Source: Conexibacter sp.
Lineage (GTDB): Bacteria > Actinomycetota > Thermoleophilia > Solirubrobacterales > Solirubrobacteraceae
DNA: 10,070 nucleotides
Direction of reading: 5' to 3'
NCBI GenBank assembly: GCA_025964055.1
Contig: JAOPZP010000069.1
Span: 1-10,070, forward strand
Shown here piece after piece: positions 1 through 6,567 of this stretch. How positions within the stretch are numbered: position 1 is the stretch's first letter; each line of letters begins with the position of its first letter. Below the pieces are notes generated by a model. That model was not told the origin of the DNA and searched no databases. It saw only the letters and a program-made list of their open reading frames with translations. The position numbers were made by a program, and so were the translations under genes.

Positions 1-938
1 GCGGTGATCGTCCGGAGGTCCAGCGGCGCCGGCAGGCGCTCGAGCGCGGCGGCGATCACCGGGCCGCCCACCGCCGCCATCCAGCGGAGGTGCTCGATGA
101 CGGCATCGCCGAAGGCGCCGAAGCGCAGCACCTGGCCGTATCCCTCGCTGAAGTTGCAGTACGCCAGGTTGCCGTACGCGTCGTTCTCGACGATCCACAC
201 CGGCATCGACGGGCTGATCAGCCCCACCATGGGGCCCAGGGCGCGTCGCTCGTGGCCGGGAGCGAACTCGAACGCCCCCGCCTCGGCCTTGCGCATGGCG
301 TCCTGCGCGTCGTCGGCCAGCCCCTCGAAGAGGGCAGCGCCGATCACCGCTCCGCGCATCGGCCCGGTCATGTCCGCCCAGTCGATCGGCGGCCCGGCAT
401 GGAGGAGCGTCCGGTCGCTCATCCCCGGTAGGACGTCGCGCGCCACCCCGACGCCCACGACCAGCGGCCGCGAGTCCTGCATGCGGCCCACCGCGACGTC
501 GTTGGCGCGCGCGATCACCTCGTCGCGGGCGTCCGGCACCGCCGGCTCGGCATCGGCGACCGTCGCCTGGCCGGCCCGCCAGTCGATCCGCTGCACGGGC
601 GCACCACGCAGGTCCCCGGCGAACACGTACGGACCGACGTCGACGACCTCAGAGGACGCGCGCCGGGCCGCCAGCACCCGCTTGACGACCTCGAGCGCGT
701 CCTCCGCCGCCGCGTCGCTGTCGGCCCGCACCGCGATGACCAGGTCCTCGGGGCCGAGCGAGTCCTCGCCGCCCATGTCGTAGCCGTGACGCACGCGGAT
801 GATCGCGAGGTTGAGCGGGTCCGCCATCCCGACCGCCACCTGCGTCACTCCCTGGAGCGATCGCGCCTCGTCTGCGGCGGCCATCAGGGTGACCGGATCG
901 TGGAACGCGCCCCGCCGGATGACCACCTGCTCGGTCAT
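1..938 (-). CDS. FdrA N-terminal segment fused to DUF1116 (YlbE-like) domain, C-terminus cut by window edge
   Basis: Translating the minus strand from ATG 938-936 gives 312 residues, open to the left edge. Residues 1-95 resemble the start of FdrA: 'GAFHDPVTLM', 'GVTQVAVGMADPLN', then 'GPEDLVIAVRADSDAAAEDAL'. After a linker (about 96-138), residues 139-312 look like DUF1116: 'ANDVAVGRM', 'RPLVVGVGVARDVLPGM', 'RTLLHAGPPIDW', 'GPMRGAVIGAALFEGLA', 'LISPSMPVWIVEN', 'YGNLAYCNFSEG', 'VLRFGAFGDAVIEHLRWM'. In enterobacteria FdrA and the DUF1116 protein YlbE are separate neighbours in the allantoin/oxamate cluster, and as I recall they have been linked to oxamate carbamoyltransfer; applying that role here is inference. 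The CoA-ligase-like part of FdrA is absent. The start was chosen because it matches the FdrA N-terminus and lies about 55 bases after a candidate promoter. The frame stays open upstream (next ATG at 1055), so a longer start is possible. No Shine-Dalgarno site is seen. Confidence 0.85.
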   Translation of the reverse strand, partial: MTEQVVIRRGAFHDPVTLMAAADEARSLQGVTQVAVGMADPLNLAIIRVRHGYDMGGEDSLGPEDLVIAVRADSDAAAEDALEVVKRVLAARRASSEVVDVGPYVFAGDLRGAPVQRIDWRAGQATVADAEPAVPDARDEVIARANDVAVGRMQDSRPLVVGVGVARDVLPGMSDRTLLHAGPPIDWADMTGPMRGAVIGAALFEGLADDAQDAMRKAEAGAFEFAPGHERRALGPMVGLISPSMPVWIVENDAYGNLAYCNFSEGYGQVLRFGAFGDAVIEHLRWMAAVGGPVIAAALERLPAPLDLRTIT

Positions 939-1000
939 GATCCGCGGAAGGCGGATGACGTCGCCGCACGTCTGGGCTTGGCTCTCCGGCCCATGGAGCG

Positions 1001-1029
1001 ACGATAGGACCTCCGCACGGCGAAGGCAA
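1001..1029 (-). promoter_or_regulatory. Candidate promoter of the FdrA-DUF1116 gene
   Basis: On the minus strand TTGCCT (1029-1024) and TATCGT (1006-1001) are separated by exactly 17 bases. Each matches 4 of 6 positions of the housekeeping -35/-10 consensus. Transcription would begin near 994, leaving a leader of about 55 bases before ATG 938. This rests on pattern only. Confidence 0.4.
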
Positions 1030-1036
1030 CCGGTTG
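1027..1036. promoter_or_regulatory. 10-bp palindrome, possible operator between divergent genes
   Basis: CAACCGGTTG is a perfect palindrome in the divergent gap and overlaps the candidate -35 box of the minus-strand gene. One mismatched pair further out, the next pair (1025/1038) is also complementary. A bound regulator could affect both divergent genes. A 10-bp palindrome can also arise by chance in GC-rich DNA. Confidence 0.25.
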
Positions 1037-1092
1037 TCAGACGAAGGTCTTTCATCAGCGCGCCGAACGCGGGATGATCGTCACGAGTTCCT

Positions 1093-1986
1093 GTGGCTTC
1101 CGCAGCGATCAGCCTGCAGCAGGTGATCAAGCGCTTCGGCGCGGTCGCCGCCGTCGACGGCCTCGATTTCGAGGTCGAGGAGGGGACCTGCGTCGGTCTG
1201 CTCGGTCCCAACGGCGCCGGCAAGACCACGACGATGCGGATGCTCACCGGTCAGGCGGTCCCCGACGAGGGACGCCTCGAGGTGCTCGGCTACGAGCTTC
1301 CCGCGCAGTCCAAGCAGGTGCGCGCCGAGATGGGGGTCGTGCCGCAGCTCGACAACCTGGACGTCGAGCTGACCCCGCGCCAGAACCTGGCCGTGTTCGC
1401 CCACCTCTACCGGGTGCCGCGCCGCGACCGCGGCGCGGCCGTCGACGAGGCGCTCCGCCGCGCGGGCCTCAGCGATCGCGCGGACACGTCGCTGTACGCG
1501 CTGTCGGGCGGGATGCGCCGCCGGCTGCTGGTCGCGCGCGGCCTCGTGCACTCACCGCGACTGGCGCTGCTCGACGAGCCCACCGTCGGGCTCGATCCCC
1601 AGGTGCGCCGCCAGTTGTGGGAGCTGATCGATCGGCTCCGCGACGAGGGCATGACCGTCCTGATGTCCACGCACTACATCGAGGAGGCCGAGCGGCTCGC
1701 CGACACCGTGGCGATCATGGCCCACGGCCGGATCGTCGCTCGAGGGCGGCCGGACGAGCTCACCCTCGAGCACGCCGGCCGCGAGGTCGTCGAGATCTAC
1801 GGACCCCCGGCGCGCCTGCGCGAGGTGCGCGCCTGGGCGGATTCCACGGGCCGTGCCGTGCGGCACACGGGCCTCGCGATCGCGATCCTGCGCGCGGAGG
1901 GCGACAACTCGCTCCCCGACGGTGAACGGCGATCGGCCACGCTGGAGGATGCCTACGTGGTGCTGACCGGCGAGGAAGCGACCTGA
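1093..1986 (+). CDS. ABC transporter ATP-binding protein, NodI/DrrA-type
   Basis: A 297-residue nucleotide-binding subunit that hydrolyses ATP to drive an ABC exporter at the inner face of the membrane. In order: Walker A GPNGAGKT (38-45), Q-loop Gln85, signature LSGGM (137-141), Walker B LALLDE (157-162), D-loop GLD (166-168) and H-loop His194. All catalytic motifs are intact. Residues about 225-297 form a C-terminal extension of the kind found in DrrA/NodI/CcmA-like exporter ATPases. The GTG at 1093 puts 'ISLQQVIKRFGAVAAVDG' in the normal position for this family. No good Shine-Dalgarno site precedes it, so the exact start is moderately sure. No permease gene is adjacent: upstream is the divergent FdrA-DUF1116 gene and downstream is a convergent lipase. 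The substrate cannot be read from the sequence. Confidence 0.93.
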   Translation: MASAAISLQQVIKRFGAVAAVDGLDFEVEEGTCVGLLGPNGAGKTTTMRMLTGQAVPDEGRLEVLGYELPAQSKQVRAEMGVVPQLDNLDVELTPRQNLAVFAHLYRVPRRDRGAAVDEALRRAGLSDRADTSLYALSGGMRRRLLVARGLVHSPRLALLDEPTVGLDPQVRRQLWELIDRLRDEGMTVLMSTHYIEEAERLADTVAIMAHGRIVARGRPDELTLEHAGREVVEIYGPPARLREVRAWADSTGRAVRHTGLAIAILRAEGDNSLPDGERRSATLEDAYVVLTGEEAT

Positions 1987-1992
1987 GCCAGG

Positions 1993-2010
1993 GCGCCGTG
2001 CCGCCGGCGC
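1993..2010. terminator. GC-rich hairpin between convergent genes, possible weak terminator
   Basis: GCGCCG (1993-1998) pairs perfectly with CGGCGC (2005-2010) around a 6-base loop. It sits in the 33-bp gap between the stops of the convergent ATPase and lipase genes. No T-tract follows on either strand, so a rho-independent terminator is not established. Confidence 0.25.
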
Positions 2011-2019
2011 GGCCCGGGG

Positions 2020-3249
2020 TCAGCCGGCGGTCGCCTTGAGGCGCTGGGCGATCCAGGCCGTGGAGGCCTTGGCCGCCGCGGTGACGATGCCGCCGTGGTC
2101 GACGCCCGCGACCTTGGTGTAGGTCAACTTCGTCCCGGCCGCCTTCAGCTCGGTGCTGAGCGTGTCGGTGAACACGGGGAAGACGGTCGTGTCCGCGCTC
2201 CCCTGCTCGATGAGCAGCGGCGTGTGGATCTTCAGGTGCGACGGATCCTGGACGTCGAGCAGCTTGGCGACCGGGCCGAAGTCGATCCCGGCGCGGAAGA
2301 GCTCCTTCGGCGACAGGCCGCCGAACGCGGTCGCCGCCGAAAGCTCGGGCAGGCACTGCGTCAGCGTCTGCGGGTAGAGCGCCTGCGCCTGGTCGGAGAG
2401 CAGCGTGGTGGTGTCCAGCGACGGGTTCGCGGTGGCGACGCCGCGCGCGATCATCGACACGAGCCCGCTGAGGCCGCCGCCCGGCGCGGTCAGCGCGGTC
2501 GTGAGCGGGATCTGCTCGTCGAGGTGCGAGGCGGGCGCGAAGGCGACGGTGCCGCGGATGGTCAGCGACGGTGTCCAGCGCTTGGCCAGGCCCGCGGCGA
2601 ACAGCGCGGCGTGGCCGCCCTGCGAGTGGCCGGAGAGGATGACCTTGCCGAGCGCGATCCGCGAGTCGAGCTGGTGGGCGGCCAGCACCATGTCGAGCGT
2701 GCTGCGTCCCTCCGAGCTGCCGATCAGGTACGGGTGCACGCCCGGCGTGCCGAGGCCCTCGTAGTCGGTGCGCACCACGGCGTAGCCGGCCTTCAGCCAG
2801 CGGGTCAGCAGCGGGAAGACGTAGGCGTTGTACGGATGGACCGGCGTGCCGGCGACGTCGCGCGACGGCGCGCACTGGTCGGCGATGCCCGTCGTGCCGT
2901 GGGCGTAGCTGATGACCGGCCAGCCACCCTTGGGCGCGTGCCCCTTCGGGATCGAGACGACGCCGGAGACCGCGGTCGGCCGGCCGTCGACGCCGGTGGA
3001 GCGGTAGAGCACCACCTTGGTCGACGCGGCCCCGGGGACGACCGGCGCACCCTTCAGCGCGCGTGCCCACACCAGGTCGCCATGCACCTTGCCCGGCAGC
3101 GGCGTGGGCGGCGCGTAGAACGCGGCGCCGGCGGGGCCGATGCGGACCTTGTTGGTGGCCTTGGTCGCGGCGGCGGCGGGGCCGGCGGCGGCGAGCGCAA
3201 GCACAGCCGCGAGGAACAGCGCGCGGGACGACGCGCAGGAGCGTGACAT
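2020..3249 (-). CDS. Secreted lipase/esterase, alpha/beta-hydrolase (LIP-type secretory lipase family)
   Basis: A 409-residue exported hydrolase, expected to cleave ester bonds of lipids or related substrates outside the membrane. Residues 1-28 are a signal peptide: an Arg-containing start, hydrophobic 'LFLAAVLALAAA', and a likely cleavage after 'GPAAAA'. The mature part holds an alpha/beta-hydrolase fold: 'PVISYAHGTTG' (111-121, oxyanion-hole region), 'GYAVVRTDYEGLGTPG' (155-170), nucleophile elbow GHSQG with Ser209, probable acid Asp353 in 'QGSADTTV', and His385 in 'VDHGG'. These features match the Candida antarctica lipase A-like secretory lipases common in actinobacteria. Substrate range is not readable. 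ATG 3249 immediately precedes the signal peptide. A TAGGGT hexamer lies 6 bases upstream, suggesting leaderless expression. It stands alone: convergent with the ATPase gene and 410 bp from guaA. Confidence 0.9.
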   Translation of the reverse strand: MSRSCASSRALFLAAVLALAAAGPAAAATKATNKVRIGPAGAAFYAPPTPLPGKVHGDLVWARALKGAPVVPGAASTKVVLYRSTGVDGRPTAVSGVVSIPKGHAPKGGWPVISYAHGTTGIADQCAPSRDVAGTPVHPYNAYVFPLLTRWLKAGYAVVRTDYEGLGTPGVHPYLIGSSEGRSTLDMVLAAHQLDSRIALGKVILSGHSQGGHAALFAAGLAKRWTPSLTIRGTVAFAPASHLDEQIPLTTALTAPGGGLSGLVSMIARGVATANPSLDTTTLLSDQAQALYPQTLTQCLPELSAATAFGGLSPKELFRAGIDFGPVAKLLDVQDPSHLKIHTPLLIEQGSADTTVFPVFTDTLSTELKAAGTKLTYTKVAGVDHGGIVTAAAKASTAWIAQRLKATAG

Positions 3250-3255
3250 CGCGCG

Positions 3256-3261
3256 ACCCTA
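3256..3261 (-). promoter_or_regulatory. Candidate -10 hexamer (TAGGGT) of the lipase gene
   Basis: TAGGGT fits the actinobacterial TANNNT -10 motif and ends 6 bases before ATG 3249, so the first transcribed base would be at or next to the start codon. No Shine-Dalgarno sequence is present. No convincing -35 box is seen at 17-18 bases. Confidence 0.35.
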
Positions 3262-3441
3262 CACCTGGGCCGGGCCGGTCGTGGCAGCGCGAATGGGACT
3301 GGCTGGGCGGCACTCCGTGACGTCGCCACCGCCGCTCCGCCACGCGCGTGCCTCACCGTGCCGCGAGCGCCGACCGATCGCTCGCCCTGCCACCTGCGAC
3401 GCCAGCCTGGTGGCATCGATCACGCGCTTGCGCTCTGCGGC

Positions 3442-3455
3442 GGATGTCGACATCC
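3442..3455. repeat. Perfect 14-bp palindrome
   Basis: GGATGTCGACATCC reads the same on both strands. It lies about 190 bp upstream of the lipase start in non-coding DNA. It could be an operator for a dimeric regulator, but no second copy was noticed in the window and its role is unknown. Confidence 0.5.
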
Positions 3456-3535
3456 CAGATCGCCGCCTCGATCAGCGCCGAGGCAGGCGGAGACGCGATG
3501 ACGAGCGTCACGCGACCCCGCCGACCAGCTACGCC

Positions 3536-3659
3536 CGCGGTCGCGTTTGCGCCCCGCATCGTCGTGGCTGACGGTGCCGGGCGAGCGCCGGCGGGCGCCG
3601 GCCCGTCAAGCCGGTCGGTGCCGTCAGGCGCGACGAGGCGGCGCGCAAACGCGACCGCG
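3536..3659. repeat. 124-bp long inverted repeat abutting the guaA stop codon
   Basis: The outer 17 bases CGCGGTCGCGTTTGCGC (3536-3552) are the exact reverse complement of 3643-3659. Pairing continues inward: CCGC 3554-3557 with 3638-3641, TCGTCG 3559-3564 with CGACGA 3631-3636, CTGACGG 3568-3574 with CCGTCAG 3621-3627, and TGCC 3575-3578 with GGTG 3617-3620. In all 37 of 43 positions pair by Watson-Crick rules, leaving a 38-base centre with two copies of GCGCCGGC (3585-3592, 3595-3602). Three mismatches would be G-U wobbles in plus-strand RNA but A-C in minus-strand RNA. The right arm ends one base from the guaA TGA. It could be a transcript-end hairpin, an RNA-stabilising structure or a small non-coding mobile repeat. 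Confidence 0.8.
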
Positions 3660-5270
3660 TCACTCCCACTCGATGGTGCCGGGGGGCTTGGACGTGATGT
3701 CCAGGACCACCCGGTTCACTTCGCGCAGCTCGTTGATCATCCGCGACGCGATCTGCTCGAGCAGGTCGTACGGCAGGCGGGCCCAGTCGGCGGTCATCGC
3801 GTCGTCGGACGTCACCGCGCGGATGACGACGACGTAGCCGTAGGTCCGCTCGTCGCCCTGGACGCCCACCGTGCGGACGTCGGGCAGCACGCAGAAGGAC
3901 TGCCACAGCTCGCGGTAGAGCCCCGCGTTGCGGATCTCGTCCTGCAGGATGTAGTCGGCGTCGCGCAGGACGTCGAGGCGCTCCTTGGTGGCCTCGCCGC
4001 CGACGATGCGGATCGCCAGGCCGGGGCCCGGGAACGGCTGGCGCCACACCAGGCGCTCGGGCAGCCCCAGCTCGGCGCCGACGGCGCGGACCTCGTCCTT
4101 GAACAGCGCGCGCAGCGGCTCGACGAGCTCGAACTCGAGGTCGTCGGGCAGGCCGCCGACGTTGTGATGGGACTTGATCGTGGCCGCGCCGGTGCCGCCG
4201 CCGGACTCGATGACGTCGGAGTACAGCGTCCCCTGCACGAGGAACTTGGCGTCGCCGATCTTGACGGCCTCCTCCTCGAAGACCCGGATGAACTCGGCGC
4301 CGATGATCTTGCGCTTGGTCTCCGGGTCGCTCACGCCGGCGAGGCGCTTGAGGAAGCGGTCCTCGGCGTCGACGGCGACCAGCGGGATCTTGTACTGGTC
4401 GCGGAAGGCCTTGATGACCTGGTCGCCCTCGTTCTTGCGCATCAGCCCGTGGTCGACGAAGATGCACGTCAGCTGGTCGCCGATCGCCTGGTGCACCAGC
4501 ACCGCGGCCACCGACGAGTCGACGCCGCCGCTCAGCCCGCAGATGACCTTCGCGTCGCCGACCTGGGCGCGGATGCGCGCGATCTGCTCCTCGACGATCG
4601 AGGCCGCCGACCAGGTCAGGTCGGCGCCGCAGACGTCGCCCAGGAACTTCTTGAGGACGTCGGTCCCGTACGGCGTGTGGACGACCTCGGGGTGGAACTG
4701 GATCCCGTAGATCCCGCGCTCGGTCGACTCGAACGCCGCCACCGGCGACGCGGTCGACGACGCCAGGGCGGTGAACCCCTCGGGCGCCTCGAAGACGGTG
4801 TCGCGGTGCGACATCCAGCAGCTCTGCTCCATCGGCAGGCCGGCCAGCAGCGTGCCGCTCTCGCGGACCGTCAGCTGCGAGCGGCCGAACTCGCCGACCT
4901 CGGCGCCCTCGACCTTGCCGCCCAGCTTGAGCGCCAGCAGCTGCATGCCGTAGCAGATGCCCAGCACCGGAATGCCGAGCTCCAGCAGCTCGGGATCGAG
5001 CTTCGGCGCGCCGTCGGCGTACACCGAGGCGGGGCCGCCGGAGAGGATCAGGCCCTTGGGCTTGCGCTTGCGGACCTCCTCGGCGCCGACGTGATGCGGC
5101 AGCAGCTCGCTGAACACGCCGCACTCGCGCACGCGGCGGGCGATGAGCTGCGAGTACTGCCCGCCGTAGTCCAGGACGACGACCTCGTCGACCGCCGTCG
5201 GGCGGTCGACGGGCGCCGACTCGTCGGCGAGCTCCGTGGCCGCGGTCGAGGCGGTGACGAGGTTGTCCAT
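3660..5270 (-). CDS. guaA: GMP synthase (glutamine-hydrolysing)
   Basis: A 536-residue cytosolic enzyme that converts XMP, ATP and glutamine to GMP, the last step of GMP synthesis. The N-terminal class I glutamine amidotransferase (about 29-210) has 'VVLDYGGQYSQLIARRVRE', nucleophile Cys106 in GICYGMQ, and His193/Glu195 in 'QFHPEV'. The ATP pyrophosphatase domain follows with the P-loop SGGVDSS (247-253) and 'FVDHGLMRKNEG'. The C-terminal dimerisation domain has 'RQPFPGPGLAIRI' (410-422) and ends in the family-typical 'KPPGTIEWE'. Length and motifs are normal apart from about 25 extra residues before the amidotransferase core. ATG 5270 lies 5 bases after the guaB3 stop, with no Shine-Dalgarno site, so coupled translation from guaB3 is likely. 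A long inverted repeat begins directly after the stop codon. Confidence 0.98.
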   Translation of the reverse strand: MDNLVTASTAATELADESAPVDRPTAVDEVVVLDYGGQYSQLIARRVRECGVFSELLPHHVGAEEVRKRKPKGLILSGGPASVYADGAPKLDPELLELGIPVLGICYGMQLLALKLGGKVEGAEVGEFGRSQLTVRESGTLLAGLPMEQSCWMSHRDTVFEAPEGFTALASSTASPVAAFESTERGIYGIQFHPEVVHTPYGTDVLKKFLGDVCGADLTWSAASIVEEQIARIRAQVGDAKVICGLSGGVDSSVAAVLVHQAIGDQLTCIFVDHGLMRKNEGDQVIKAFRDQYKIPLVAVDAEDRFLKRLAGVSDPETKRKIIGAEFIRVFEEEAVKIGDAKFLVQGTLYSDVIESGGGTGAATIKSHHNVGGLPDDLEFELVEPLRALFKDEVRAVGAELGLPERLVWRQPFPGPGLAIRIVGGEATKERLDVLRDADYILQDEIRNAGLYRELWQSFCVLPDVRTVGVQGDERTYGYVVVIRAVTSDDAMTADWARLPYDLLEQIASRMINELREVNRVVLDITSKPPGTIEWE

Positions 5271-5275
5271 GCGGG

Positions 5276-6514
5276 CTAGGCCAGGACCGCCGAGGCGGAC
5301 GGCGCCAGGGACTCGGTGTCGCCCGACGGCATGTTGACCTCGGCCGCCGCGCCGCGCGAGCCCATCCCGACGCCCTGCGAGGACTGCAGCTGCTTGCCCT
5401 CGGTCTGCAGCGACGGGGCGATCATCAGCTCGGCCCGGTTGAACTCGGCGATGTCCTGGTAGCCGGTCGTCGCCATCGAGGTGCGCAGGCCGCCCATGAG
5501 GTTGAACGTGCCGTCGTTCTCGCGCGCGGGCCCGACGAGGATCTCCTCGAGCGTGCCGTTCTGCACCGTCGCGACGCGCGTGCCGCGCGGCAGCGTCGGG
5601 TGGAACGTCGCCATGCCCCAGTGGAAGCCGCGGCCCGGCGCCTCGTGGGCGCGCGCCAGCGGGGAGCCGACCATCACGGCGTCGGCGCCGCAGGCGATGG
5701 CCTTCGACACGTCGCCACCCGTGCGCATGCCGCCGTCGGCGATGACGCGGACGTACTCGCCGGTCTCCAGCATGTGCTGGGAGCGGGCGCCCGCCACGTC
5801 GGCGATCGCGGTCGCCTGCGGGACGCCGACGCCCAGGACGCCGCGCGTGGTGCACGCCGCGCCGGGGCCGACGCCGACGAGCACGCCGGCCGCGCCGGTG
5901 CGCATCAGGTGCAGGCCCGTGTGGTAGCTGGCACAGCCGCCGACCACGACCGGGACGGGGAGCTCGGCGATGAACTCCTTGAGGTTCAGCGGCTCGGTCG
6001 TCTGCGAGACGTGCTCGGCCGAGACGACGGTGCCCTGGATGACGAGGATGTCCAGGCCGGCGTCCAGGACCTTCTCGTAGTACTTCATGACGCGCTGCGG
6101 GGTCAGCGAGGCGGCGGTGACGACGCCCTGCTCCTTGATCTCGCGGATGCGCTGGACCATGAGGTCCTCGTCGATCGGCGCGCGGTAGATCTCCTGCATC
6201 TCGCGCGTCGCGATCTCCTTGGGCAGCGCGGCGATGCGCTGCAACTGCTCGTCGGCGTCCTCGTAGCGGGAGAAGATCCCCTCGAGGTTCAGGACGGCCA
6301 GGCCGCCCAGCTTGCCGAGGATGCCCGCGGTGCGGGGCGAGACGACGCCGTCCATCGCGGACGCGAGCACCGGGAGGTCAAAGCGATAGTCGCCGAGCTT
6401 CCAGGAGATGTCGACGTCGTCGGGGTCCCGCGTGCGCCGCGAGGGCACGATGGCGATGTCGTCGAAGCCATAGGCGCGGCGAGCCTTCTTCCCGCGGCCG
6501 ATCTCGATCTCCAT
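5276..6514 (-). CDS. guaB3: GuaB3-family IMP dehydrogenase-related protein
   Basis: A 412-residue TIM-barrel protein of the IMP dehydrogenase/GMP reductase superfamily. 'RRAYGFDDIAIVPSRRTRDPDDVDISW' (12-38) is typical of the actinobacterial GuaB3 branch. The catalytic loop is GPGAACTTR (217-224 region), with Cys221 as expected nucleophile, and 'IADGGMRTGGD' (258-268) is the IMP phosphate-binding loop. There is no room for the paired CBS domains of classical GuaB. The C-terminal tail after about 380 is Ala/Ser-rich and probably disordered. A cyanobacterial GuaB3 is reported to have IMP dehydrogenase activity; placement directly before guaA supports that role here (IMP to XMP), though this is inference. 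ATG 6514 was chosen because 'MEIEIGRGKKARRAYG' matches family N-termini; the frame can be extended to 6604 with unlikely sequence. AGGA lies 8 bases upstream. Confidence 0.93.
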   Translation of the reverse strand: MEIEIGRGKKARRAYGFDDIAIVPSRRTRDPDDVDISWKLGDYRFDLPVLASAMDGVVSPRTAGILGKLGGLAVLNLEGIFSRYEDADEQLQRIAALPKEIATREMQEIYRAPIDEDLMVQRIREIKEQGVVTAASLTPQRVMKYYEKVLDAGLDILVIQGTVVSAEHVSQTTEPLNLKEFIAELPVPVVVGGCASYHTGLHLMRTGAAGVLVGVGPGAACTTRGVLGVGVPQATAIADVAGARSQHMLETGEYVRVIADGGMRTGGDVSKAIACGADAVMVGSPLARAHEAPGRGFHWGMATFHPTLPRGTRVATVQNGTLEEILVGPARENDGTFNLMGGLRTSMATTGYQDIAEFNRAELMIAPSLQTEGKQLQSSQGVGMGSRGAAAEVNMPSGDTESLAPSASAVLA

Positions 6515-6521
6515 GAGGCGA

Positions 6522-6527
6522 ATCCTA
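6522..6527 (-). promoter_or_regulatory. Candidate -10 hexamer (TAGGAT) of guaB3-guaA
   Basis: TAGGAT fits TANNNT and ends 7 bases before ATG 6514, the spacing expected for a leaderless transcript. The same bases include AGGA, which could instead act as a weak ribosome binding site. The -35 region would fall in the T-tract of the upstream terminator and shows no good match. Confidence 0.35.
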
Positions 6528-6542
6528 AGTCTGGGGCCGGAC

Positions 6543-6567
6543 AAAAAGACCCCGCGCAGGCGGGGTC
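6543..6567 (-). terminator. Rho-independent terminator downstream of the kinase gene
   Basis: On the minus strand GACCCCGC (6567-6560) and GCGGGGTC (6555-6548) form an 8-bp perfect stem around a 4-base loop, followed at once by TTTTT (6547-6543). This is a textbook intrinsic terminator about 95 bases after the stop of the sugar kinase gene. It ends only 28 bases before the guaB3 start, so it could also work as an attenuator for guaB3-guaA if their promoter lies further upstream. Confidence 0.88.

Larger units (their letters stand above)
3250..3659. other. Gene-free stretch between guaA and the lipase gene
   Basis: This 410-bp stretch holds no recognisable gene. The short open frames (for example minus 3353-3559 and 3259-3453) encode no motif I recognise, and the first runs into the inverted repeat. 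It contains a candidate -10 box for the lipase, a 14-bp palindrome at 3442-3455, a 6-bp hairpin (GCCTCG 3465-3470 with CGAGGC 3479-3484), and a 124-bp imperfect inverted repeat at 3536-3659. Confidence 0.6.

Noticed and set aside
4..783. 259-codon plus-strand frame at the left end
   Set aside because: It is Ser/Ala/Arg/Thr-rich without motifs, while the opposite strand encodes recognisable FdrA/DUF1116 sequence.
1074..1925. 283-codon plus-strand frame overlapping the ABC ATPase
   Set aside because: It is out of frame with the intact Walker A, signature and Walker B motifs and is Arg/Ala-rich noise.
2095..3246. 383-codon plus-strand frame opposite the lipase
   Set aside because: It mirrors the lipase gene and shows no domain or motif, only Arg/Gly-rich composition.
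3353..3559. Possible 68-codon minus-strand gene after guaA
   Set aside because: It matches no family I know, begins inside the inverted repeat and has no ribosome binding site. It is kept only as part of the gene-free stretch.
3536..3659. Insertion sequence or transposon ends
   Set aside because: There is no transposase frame between the arms, no flanking target duplication was seen, and pairing continues inward, so it is described as a hairpin-type repeat instead.
3348..5279. 643-codon open frame on the plus strand opposite guaA
   Set aside because: It is antisense to a clear guaA with all motifs. Its translation is low-complexity Asp/Leu/Ala/Arg-rich, as expected for the complement of GC-biased codons.
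3660..5855. Extended 731-residue guaA reading with an N-terminal extension
   Set aside because: The extra residues are guaB3 read out of frame. ATG 5270 gives a normal-length GuaA.
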